Shown: one piece after another, positions 51,630 to 59,901 of the stretch
How positions within the stretch are numbered: position 1 is the first letter of the stretch
Layout of the letters: each line of letters starts with the position of its first letter
Assembly: GCF_001661345.1 (NCBI RefSeq)
Contig: NW_017962913.1
Location: 2,299,428 to 2,363,427, forward strand
DNA from: Ascoidea rubescens DSM 1968
Lineage: Eukaryota; Ascomycota; Saccharomycetes; Ascoideales; Ascoideaceae
Direction of reading: 5' to 3'
Length of the DNA: 64,000 nt
Made by a program: the position numbers and the translations under genes
Notes under the pieces: model-generated
The model's database searches: none
Seen by the model: the letters and a program-made list of their open reading frames with translations, nothing else
What the model was told of the DNA's origin: nothing

Positions 51630-53171
51630 TTATTTTTCTATTAAATTATTCAACTGTCTTAAAGTGTATCCTGTAAAACTTTCAAAAGTTTTATAATATT
51701 TTCCATACTTCCAAAATAAATACAAATGTGAGTTCAAATGATCGTAAATAATTTGAATAATTATAATTTCGTCTTCATTTATAACCTTTCTTTTCTTTTT
51801 CATATTATCATTTTCATTAATTTTATTAAATTTTAATCTTCTTTTATAAGATCTTGACCACACATTTTCATCAAACTTGATTATAAAAGAATCAAATATA
51901 TTATTCAACTTTAAATCCTTTACATTTGAATAATCTAGACCTGAAATTAAGCAATTTTTAATAAGCTCCATGTTATTTTTTTCAATTGGGTCATCTTTAA
52001 TGAATGATTTTAAATCAACCTTAAATTCATTATTATTTGAACAATATTTCTTTAAAATTAATTTGTTGTTAGATGATAAATAATTTGGTAATCGAATGTA
52101 GTTAAATGACCATAATAGTACGAATCTTTTGCCACGATTATAACTTTTATTATCGTTACTAATTGGAGAGTTTTGATTATAAAAATCATTACTAGGATTT
52201 AGCTCATGAATTAAATAGTTTGAAATATTATTTTCCTTTATGATTAAAATTACATTTGAAATTAATTTAAATTTGCTAATTAGACAGGTATACCAACAAA
52301 TTTTATTTTTGTGTACAAGAGACTCTTTGATTAATTTTTGAATAAAATCGAGTTCTCCATTTTCCTTGTAATAGAGTTCAGATTTTAAACCAATGGTTTT
52401 CTTTAAGGTCTCCTCTTTATTATCAATATTCGTATTATTGAATCTACTAATGCTATAATTATTTGAGTAAAAAGGTGGATTGCACATTAAGAATTTGATA
52501 TTTTCAATATTGTTAATGTTTTTAATCAATTTAAATTTATCAAAATCAATTAAAGGATCATCATTTTTACTGATTTTAACAATATTAATTTTATCTTCCA
52601 AATTCGAGCCTAAATGTTTATTTGACTTTAAATTATCCATTGCAAATTCAAAAGAATAGTTGTTGATTTCTGTTGCAATAATTTTATAGTCTAATTTGTA
52701 ATCATCTTCACTGTTATTGTTATGATTGTTATGATTATTATAAGCAGATATAAATAGTAGAGGATAGATCAAGCTCGAACCGGTTCCAATATCTATCCCA
52801 ACAGTTTCTGTTTTCTCTGTGCCAGTACTGTCAGCTAAGAACAATGAGCTCACATTGTCAAAATGATAGCTAAACAAAATTTCATTGATATACTTGACGT
52901 AAAGAAATCTTATTGGGATTCTTGGGATCAAAAAGTTCAAAGATAAGCTAATATTAATGCTGAAAAACTTTTTTAATAAAATTTTCGAAAGCTCAATCAA
53001 TGAATTTTGATCATTGAAATTGTAGATATTTTCTTCATAATCTGCAAAAAAGGACTTCAATGATGGATATTCAATCGATAATTCTTTGAAATTAATCAAC
53101 TTGTAATTGAATTCGACAACATTCTGGGAGTTTAAATTTAGCTCTGAATTCAACTGCAAAATGACAGACAT
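51630..53171 (-). CDS. METTL16: METTL16-type RNA m6A methyltransferase
   Basis: The ATG at 53171 gives MSVILQLNSELNLN and 513 residues; an in-frame TTG seven codons upstream is not a likely start. This is a class I methyltransferase of the METTL16/DUF890 group. The SAM loop is GIDIGTGSSLIYPLL, followed by IIATEINNYSFEFAMDN and the catalytic NPPF in KFLMCNPPFYSNN. The N-terminal LIPRIPIRFLYVKYINEIL block is the family signature. Human METTL16 and S. pombe Mtl16 methylate the conserved adenosine of U6 snRNA that pairs with the 5' splice site. S. cerevisiae lacks this enzyme. Low-complexity inserts (Asn/His near residue 145) are present but the core looks complete. It is divergent from the RAD61-like gene. 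Confidence 0.89.
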   Translation of the reverse strand: MSVILQLNSELNLNSQNVVEFNYKLINFKELSIEYPSLKSFFADYEENIYNFNDQNSLIELSKILLKKFFSINISLSLNFLIPRIPIRFLYVKYINEILFSYHFDNVSSLFLADSTGTEKTETVGIDIGTGSSLIYPLLFISAYNNHNNHNNNSEDDYKLDYKIIATEINNYSFEFAMDNLKSNKHLGSNLEDKINIVKISKNDDPLIDFDKFKLIKNINNIENIKFLMCNPPFYSNNYSISRFNNTNIDNKEETLKKTIGLKSELYYKENGELDFIQKLIKESLVHKNKICWYTCLISKFKLISNVILIIKENNISNYLIHELNPSNDFYNQNSPISNDNKSYNRGKRFVLLWSFNYIRLPNYLSSNNKLILKKYCSNNNEFKVDLKSFIKDDPIEKNNMELIKNCLISGLDYSNVKDLKLNNIFDSFIIKFDENVWSRSYKRRLKFNKINENDNMKKKRKVINEDEIIIIQIIYDHLNSHLYLFWKYGKYYKTFESFTGYTLRQLNNLIEK

Positions 53172-53519
53172 TAATGAACAACCAGACTGCAAAATCTAAG
53201 AAAACTAAGACCAATCTTGAAATATGTTGCAGCTGCTCCAGTATTTAACCTCAACTAGCCCAAGCCAACCAACACTGTTTCTTCAATATACGCCCAACAG
53301 ACCCAAAACCACCAAAACCAGCTTTTTCGACTCTTTTCACCAAAAAGAAAAAACAAAATTGACAGAGAGGGTATGTAATTTCATGCATGTTAGTGTAACA
53401 ATGCATTTGAAACTGCGTTGATGTGTATTTATTCCGCCACTGTGGGTATTACAGTCAAAGCAACAGAAACTATTTCTTCCCTTGAATTATATTCTGCAGA
53501 AGAAGTAAATACACCTCAA
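53172..53519. promoter_or_regulatory. Divergent METTL16/RAD61-like promoter
   Basis: 348 bp between the chosen starts. It is C- and A-rich with CCAA repeats at 53260-53320. A GTATGT at 53371 has no TACTAAC before the downstream AGs, so I do not call an intron. An upstream in-frame ATG at 53421 would add 33 residues to the RAD61-like protein. Confidence 0.5.
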
Positions 53520-56500
53520 ATGAAGACCTACGGCAGAAAGAGGAAGAGGGCTTTCTTTGATCGCTCAGTGTCTTCCAATGTTCATGATACAACTGTGTCC
53601 AGCTCGCCATCATCACTGCAGTCCTCCTCGTCGTATGGAGATACATTGTTTTCTTTATCGTCTTTTGATAGCACTCAACACAATACTAGTCCAGCAAAAA
53701 ATAAACAACAATATGCTCACAAAGATAATAATCCAAATGATCTAGAGATTTCTAGTGATATTTTGGCTTCGAAGTCAGACTTGATCAAAAATAACTTGCA
53801 AAAAATGACTAGAAAAAGAAGAGCAATTAAGTCTCAAAAGTTTCAAACACTTGAAAATGATAATAAGTTTGAAATAAATGACAACATTTATAACGATGAT
53901 ACCTTAAACTCTTCCAGTATTGATTTCAAATCAATAAAAATAAAGTATAAAAACTTACGACAAAGTGCTAATTTTGTACATAAACAGAAAACCTCTCGCA
54001 AAATTAACTATGATGAATCTAACGATAATTCTTTTTTGGATTCGAATATAACTCTGAGAATAACAAGAAATGGAAAACAAAAACAAAAATCTATCAACAA
54101 CAACAACAACCAAAATTTTAAAAATGAAAATTTATTCGAACATATTGCTATAATAAAAAGAGATATATCATCTATCAACCAATTACTATCGTCTCCAACA
54201 AAAGAAAATTCAACAGATTATAAAGTTTCCAAGGGAATAAATATTGAGACTTCTAGTATGGATAAAAATAATCAAAACCACCAAAACCATCAAGAAAACC
54301 AAAAAAATATATCAAAGAATATGGTATTAGATAATGTTTCAAAATCCGAAACTAAAAATAAAGTCAAAAAAGACAACAATACGTTGAATATGAAGTTTTT
54401 TGTTGAGCCACCCACTAATTTGCAACCAAAATTGATTTTCAAAAAGCTGTCAAGCAAGAAAATGGGAAATACGCAAGAAAATGTTCAAATTTTAAAAAAT
54501 AATGAATCGATTGAAAAAGAAAAAACCATCAAAAACAATAACAGGGAAAATGCTAATACTAATGTTACTATTACAAAAACAAAAGAGACGGACGCATGGA
54601 ATTTATTCAATGAATCTATCATAAGTCCTTTGAAAAATTCTTCTCACTCAACCATTTTTAACCTGAATTCTCAAATTAACTTGCACAATAATAACCTGTC
54701 TGATAATTCATTTGAAAATCAAAACAGTTCCAATTTCTATCAAATCAAAAATCAAAAAATTGATAATAAGGACAATAATGATAACTCAGACAATGGTAAT
54801 AACATAATAATTGGTGATCTTTCAAAGAATATGGATCTGCAGATTACCTTACCTGACAGTTTTGAAAATTTTGAAGATTTGCACAACTCTGTATTTTTTT
54901 CTATAAAACAAAGTATCTCAAGCAATTATGAGAAATTAAATGATAATTCCATACTTAGCATTGAAAATGGAATCACTGAAACCACTCAAGATACTGGAAA
55001 TCTTAAAAATTCTGAAAACTCACAAAGTCTTATTAGTTTGGCCAACAATGACAGCCAAAAGAAAATATATGGTTTTCAACGAAGTTATTTGGCTAATGAT
55101 GATGAATTCGAAATCAGTCAGATTGACAATGGACTTTCTTCTCCTGTTTTTAACAACAATTTTGATAATGATATTGGCACAAACCATATTAATATTATTA
55201 GTACCAATACCAATGATGGTATATTTTCTAATGACTCAAATAATAATGATGGTGATTATGTTTTTAGTGCTGTCACAAATGCTATGGAAAATGATTTTAG
55301 TCTTGATCAAAACGAGAATCATGAATTGATGCCTGTTCAATATAGAAAACAATCAGTAACCGAAATTATTCCTCGGGATGAAGATTTTAGCTTGAAAAAT
55401 GATTTTGTGCATTTTTCACCAATAAAACCTAACGCAGTTCAGGGGATAAATGAATTAAGAGCATCGGGAAAAAAATCAAATTATTCAGATGAGTTAGATT
55501 CCATATTCGATGGCATTAAACTAAGTTCAAGTTTATCATCTAAAAGATTTAGTCTTTTGGAAATATGCTTGAAGTTAGTTCATGAGTCAAATTCTGAAGA
55601 CAATAATTTCATTTTTGCATTAAATCAGACACCATTTGTTGAGTCTATAATTGATGTATCCGAGAATGAACTTGACCCAATTATTCTTTTTTGTCTTGGG
55701 TTCATTTTTTCTAGGTTTTTATACCAATCTGAAAGAGGAAAGTTTGAAAACAATTATTTTGTCAATTTGGTATTTTCAAATCAACAGAATTTTGAAAGTT
55801 TCAAAACAGTGCTAAAAAACTTGTTGATTTTGAATAACAAAAATATTCTTCAGATTTGTGACGATTTTAGAAATTTTAAAAAAGTTTCCAAAACCTCCCA
55901 AGAGTTACTCGAAGAGTTTTTAAAGAAGTTTTGTGAGTTAAATGATTTTATAGATAAGGAAGTTTCGGCGTTTTTCTTTGGTTTAGTTATTCTTGATAGA
56001 TTAATGCTAGATCATTCTATTTTATTGAAATTCCCCTTAGTTAAAAGTTTATTCGGCGATGAAGCAGTTAGCTTAAACTTATTTTTATTAGGGGAAAGTT
56101 TGTTATTATCTAATCCTTTTAAAGATCCATCACAAATTTCCAAATTTAACTTAATCAATTATCAATTAATGATGAGTTTAATTGAAAATTCTATTGTTTC
56201 TAGTGAAATTGTGTTTACGATATTATTAAAAGAAATTGATACATTTATACTAGTTTTCCAAAAACTCTATGAATTGATTGACACGTTGAGTGGTATAGAT
56301 TTCAATTATTTTGATTTGATTAGCAAAGGGAAGATTAGAAATGAAAAATATTATAAAATCAGTTCAAAGAATTTGGGGTTTCTATTAAATTGTTGTTTAA
56401 GCATACTTCGAATAAACATCATTATAACCTCTAATATTTTTGAGTACGAAAAACGACTTTTTGATAATCGTGATATATTAAACAAGTTCAAAGCTGTTGT

Positions 56501-57092
56501 TTTTGATGGAGATTTAATTAAAAAATTGTTAAGTATTATATTAAATACGCAAATAATAATGATTAATAGCCTGAGTTATAAATCTAAAAGAAAATACAGT
56601 TCTAATAATGATGGGAATCGGTTTAAAATATTATTTAACAATTTCACATTATTCTCATTTGGTTATTTGATTAATATGATAGAGAACTATCAGTGCAGTT
56701 TAAAATTTGTTGAAGAATTGGATTTGATATTGAGAGTTCTTCGGTGTATAGATGTTAGATTTGTTCGAGATGAGAAAAGGAATGATTATGATTATGATTA
56801 CAAAGAGTCGTTATTAAGTAACATTAAAAAAAATGAATCTGTATATATTGTTGGCTATTTATGTTTGTTGGTTGGACTTTTAAAAGTAAACAGGAATACT
56901 AGAGAGGCGATTGAAGGTAATTTATTGCCAATTGATATTGATAGAATTAAGGTGCTGTTGAATAAATTGAGAGAAATAATTCCAAAGATTGAAAAAGGTT
57001 GCAAAAAAGTGGATAATGTTGTTGATGAGCTAACTATCGGCAAATTAAAGGGCATTGGATCGCAAATTGATTCTGTTTTGAAAGATATTTAG
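53520..57092 (+). CDS. RAD61: Probable cohesin release factor Rad61/Wpl1 (WAPL family)
   Basis: I place the start at the ATG at 53520 (MKTYGRKRKRAFF, 1190 residues), because S. cerevisiae Rad61 begins MRAYGKRG and WAPL proteins share a Tyr-Gly-Arg/Lys start motif. An in-frame ATG at 53421 would add 33 unrelated residues. Residues 1-680 are disordered, Asn/Ser-rich and basic in places. Residues about 690-1180 form an all-helical region, as in the WAPL domain: SSKRFSLLEICLKLVHES, ALNQTPFVESIID, ESVYIVGYLCLLVGLLKV, then a Leu-rich end. Wapl-Pds5 opens the cohesin ring at the Smc3-Scc1 gate. Identity rests on length, start motif and helical pattern, so a different helical-repeat protein is possible. 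Confidence 0.6.
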   Translation: MKTYGRKRKRAFFDRSVSSNVHDTTVSSSPSSLQSSSSYGDTLFSLSSFDSTQHNTSPAKNKQQYAHKDNNPNDLEISSDILASKSDLIKNNLQKMTRKRRAIKSQKFQTLENDNKFEINDNIYNDDTLNSSSIDFKSIKIKYKNLRQSANFVHKQKTSRKINYDESNDNSFLDSNITLRITRNGKQKQKSINNNNNQNFKNENLFEHIAIIKRDISSINQLLSSPTKENSTDYKVSKGINIETSSMDKNNQNHQNHQENQKNISKNMVLDNVSKSETKNKVKKDNNTLNMKFFVEPPTNLQPKLIFKKLSSKKMGNTQENVQILKNNESIEKEKTIKNNNRENANTNVTITKTKETDAWNLFNESIISPLKNSSHSTIFNLNSQINLHNNNLSDNSFENQNSSNFYQIKNQKIDNKDNNDNSDNGNNIIIGDLSKNMDLQITLPDSFENFEDLHNSVFFSIKQSISSNYEKLNDNSILSIENGITETTQDTGNLKNSENSQSLISLANNDSQKKIYGFQRSYLANDDEFEISQIDNGLSSPVFNNNFDNDIGTNHINIISTNTNDGIFSNDSNNNDGDYVFSAVTNAMENDFSLDQNENHELMPVQYRKQSVTEIIPRDEDFSLKNDFVHFSPIKPNAVQGINELRASGKKSNYSDELDSIFDGIKLSSSLSSKRFSLLEICLKLVHESNSEDNNFIFALNQTPFVESIIDVSENELDPIILFCLGFIFSRFLYQSERGKFENNYFVNLVFSNQQNFESFKTVLKNLLILNNKNILQICDDFRNFKKVSKTSQELLEEFLKKFCELNDFIDKEVSAFFFGLVILDRLMLDHSILLKFPLVKSLFGDEAVSLNLFLLGESLLLSNPFKDPSQISKFNLINYQLMMSLIENSIVSSEIVFTILLKEIDTFILVFQKLYELIDTLSGIDFNYFDLISKGKIRNEKYYKISSKNLGFLLNCCLSILRINIIITSNIFEYEKRLFDNRDILNKFKAVVFDGDLIKKLLSIILNTQIIMINSLSYKSKRKYSSNNDGNRFKILFNNFTLFSFGYLINMIENYQCSLKFVEELDLILRVLRCIDVRFVRDEKRNDYDYDYKESLLSNIKKNESVYIVGYLCLLVGLLKVNRNTREAIEGNLLPIDIDRIKVLLNKLREIIPKIEKGCKKVDNVVDELTIGKLKGIGSQIDSVLKDI

Positions 57093-57458
57093 AATGATTA
57101 GTTGTATTATTATTTTTTGTACATTTATTTTTATATTTTTATATTTTTATATTTTTATTGTTGGATTTTTTGAATTTTTTGAATTTATTGGATTATTTTT
57201 GTTTTATATAAATGAAATTTTTCTTTTTTCTTTTGATTTTGAACTACAGATTGATTGAAATTGTGATAATTAGTAAAATAAATTTATTTCCAAATTAAAA
57301 ACAAGGTAGTTTAGAGGAAAAAGCTAGGTAAATAATTAGAAAATTAAAATTAAAATTTAAAGATTATTAAGAGAGAGAAAAAAGACAGTAATGAGAGAAA
57401 AATAATAAATCCATTGAGTGGAAACTGGAAATTAAAGGTAACCAAATATGATAGTTGA
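57093..57458. other. Convergent RAD61/VHT1-like spacer
   Basis: 366 bp, no gene. TATATTTTTATATTTTTAT repeats follow the RAD61-like stop, then an A-rich half precedes the permease stop, again T-rich in the sense of each gene. Confidence 0.6.
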
Positions 57459-59147
57459 TTAGTTTTTAATTGGAATGAGTTCCTGAATGCTTTGCTTTTC
57501 GCTTAATTTTTCTTTGTTTGATTCAGAGTCGTTTGAATCTTCAGGAATTGTTTCACCCTTTGAGGAGTTGTAGAGATAGATACCATTATCCAAGGCGTAT
57601 TTCTTTTCATCATTTTTATAGAACCAAAGAACGACAAAGGAGAAGAGAAACAAAACAGCAGCCCAGGCCATTGTAGTAGCGTAACCAACCAAGAATCTTG
57701 GGGCGTCAACAGTAGGCCAGATTAATCTGACAATCCAAATGACAGTCGATTGGGAGACAGCGAAAAGAGTTAACCAGATAATGGCTCTATCTTGAGGGTC
57801 GTGTCTTAGTATATCGTTAATCCAGGCACACATGGTAGCAGCTTGAGCCCAACCAGCATATTGAATGGAGAAAGCAAACCATTTTGAGTGTTCAGGGATA
57901 TTCCAGAGGGTTAGTAGTAGATTACCAGTGAAATTAAGAATTTGAGTAAAGCAAATACCACCATATCGACATCTTCCTAAATCGGCGATTAAGGAACACA
58001 TTGCGATTAAGACAATACCCACACCAGGACTGATGGTGGTCAAGTTATTAAGTTTTGAGGTGTCAAATCTGTTTAAGGATTTCAACCATAAAGCATAACC
58101 ATTACCAGGATGGTTTGAAGAGTTGAAGCAACAGGTGTAGTAGAAGGTTAGAACCCACAATTGCCAGCTAGTTAAGATTTTAGTCCATCTTTTCTTGTCC
58201 CAGAACTTTCCGATTTCCTTTTGTGGGGGAACAATGTTGTTCTTCTTTAATCTTGCTCTAGCGATTCTGATTTCTTCGTCGCTTAAGAAGACTGAGTAGC
58301 ATTTATAAGGAGTACCAGGAATCAACATGAAACCAATCAAACCGACGGGGATGGTGATGATGGCGTTGATGATGAACATCCATCTCCAACCAGGCAAACC
58401 GGCAGTACCATCTAAACTTCTGTGGATAGCAGCTTGGAGCAAACCTGAAGACATGGTACCAATCATCTGGCCAAAGTAGTGGATAGCACCTCTTCTTCCT
58501 AATTCAGCAGGCAAGTACCAAGAACCAAACAAGTAATGGACAGTGGTGTAGAAACTTGATTCGAAGGCACCGACGAAGAATCTCATGATTTGAATGTCTC
58601 TGGTGCTGTTAACCCTGAAGGAAGCAAGAGTGAAGATACCCCAGCCGATATCCATGGCAGGTAGAATGATGTGAATTGGGAATCTTGGGAGAAAGTACAT
58701 GAAGGGGATTTGGAAAACATTGTTGGCAACGTTGAAGACAGTGACGGTGTTGATATAATCGTTTCCTTGCATGTTGATGTCCTCTTTCATACCGGAGACA
58801 TAAGCATTGGCGATGTTGGAGGAATCCAAAGTTCTGACCCAGTAGACCATAAAGACGTAGAAGGTGACCAAGAAATCCAACTTGAGGATAAGTCTCTTTT
58901 CAGCAGAAGAGGTGCCTTTGTCAAACCAACGATACCAATTGTGTCTGGCTCTTTCAAATTTGTTCAATCTGTATTCGTACTCATCGAAAAACTTCCACCA
59001 AGGTCTGTTAGCTTCGTCTCTGTATTCAATCTTGTTGTTGGCGATATCGGGATGTTCTTTGGTGAAGAATTCGTGCTTATCATCGTAATCTTCAACCTCA
59101 CGAAGAATCAAAGGGAAAAAATAATTCACAGTGTGTTTTAAACCCAT
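57459..59147 (-). CDS. VHT1: Vht1-like vitamin/anion:H+ symporter (MFS, ACS family)
   Basis: 562 residues with about twelve membrane helices of the allantoate-permease branch of the MFS. WYRWFDKGTSSAEKRL, LKLDFLVTFYVFMVYWV, YVSGMKEDINMQGNDYI, the RFFVGAFES motif, GWRWMFIINAI and GTPYKCYSVFLSDEEIRIAR follow S. cerevisiae Vht1, the H+-biotin symporter, more closely than Fen2 (pantothenate). It would sit in the plasma membrane. The cytosolic N-terminus is acidic with FDEYEYR, and the C-terminus is Lys/Ser-rich. My base-by-base scan found no CTG codon in this gene, though CTC is used (57645, 57906). A TATAAATA lies about 90 bp upstream of the ATG. The substrate could differ within the family. Confidence 0.76.
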   Translation of the reverse strand: MGLKHTVNYFFPLILREVEDYDDKHEFFTKEHPDIANNKIEYRDEANRPWWKFFDEYEYRLNKFERARHNWYRWFDKGTSSAEKRLILKLDFLVTFYVFMVYWVRTLDSSNIANAYVSGMKEDINMQGNDYINTVTVFNVANNVFQIPFMYFLPRFPIHIILPAMDIGWGIFTLASFRVNSTRDIQIMRFFVGAFESSFYTTVHYLFGSWYLPAELGRRGAIHYFGQMIGTMSSGLLQAAIHRSLDGTAGLPGWRWMFIINAIITIPVGLIGFMLIPGTPYKCYSVFLSDEEIRIARARLKKNNIVPPQKEIGKFWDKKRWTKILTSWQLWVLTFYYTCCFNSSNHPGNGYALWLKSLNRFDTSKLNNLTTISPGVGIVLIAMCSLIADLGRCRYGGICFTQILNFTGNLLLTLWNIPEHSKWFAFSIQYAGWAQAATMCAWINDILRHDPQDRAIIWLTLFAVSQSTVIWIVRLIWPTVDAPRFLVGYATTMAWAAVLFLFSFVVLWFYKNDEKKYALDNGIYLYNSSKGETIPEDSNDSESNKEKLSEKQSIQELIPIKN

Positions 59148-59901
59148 GTTGCAGTGGAGAGGAAAATGCTTCTAGAAGATATCTGTAAATCAGACATTTG
59201 AAATTGAGAATAGGAAGCTGGAAATGAAGATATTTATATTGGAACTGGGAAAGATCAAAATAACAGGAAAGTGGAAATTGGCAGTTGGAAAATTGAAAGT
59301 GAAAATTGGAAGTGGAAATTGTCAGTGAAAATCCTAGATAGAATTCACTCAATATGAGATTATAAGAATATAAGATTATAAGATTGTAAAATTACTCTGA
59401 ATATCATCTGAATAATTGGAGCTAACAGGAACGTTAACGCTTTGTGTTTCTTGATTTATTAATTTTTTTCACTTTGCATTTCTTTTGCGTATTAATTTTA
59501 TGCTTATTCATTTAGCTTGAGCTGCATGCGGACGCTGAGACGCATGCGTCATGTCGGTTTGTGTGTGGGAAACCAATAGGAGACCACACAGAAAGCGTTT
59601 TTCTCTGAGAGAAACTGGGAATATCCACAATCAAGCACAGATCAGCGGTCAAAAAGAAGTAACTCAGGGCCACGCTAAGATTGCGACTGTGGCGATGGCG
59701 GGAAATCAGCTGAAGACAGCACTATCCCGGTGCAACTCCGGCCTGTGTGCGTGCTGCCCATCCGGAGTGTGGCGTGCAGCGATCAACAAGTGTGTGCAGT
59801 GGGGTGCGTGCGACCCAATGAGCTTGAGCTCGCGCGATTAACTCATTTCGACCCACATCATCTCATTATCCCACCTCGCATTTCAGGGTCCAGAAACAGC
59901 C
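59148..59901. promoter_or_regulatory. VHT1-like promoter and LEC1-like 3' flank
   Basis: 754 bp, no gene. The first 250 bp hold GGAAATTGGAAG-type repeats. From about 59520 the DNA becomes clearly GC-richer, with ATGCGGACGCTGAGACGCATGCG near 59526-59548. That composition continues into the 3' end of the next coding region. Confidence 0.55.
59231..59238 (-). promoter_or_regulatory. TATA box of the VHT1-like gene
   Basis: TATAAATA on the minus strand, 84-91 bp upstream of the ATG at 59147. Confidence 0.5.

Noticed and set aside
53371-53502. Candidate 5' UTR intron starting GTATGT upstream of the RAD61-like gene
   Set aside because: No TACTAAC-like branch site before any suitable AG; the gene reads without it.
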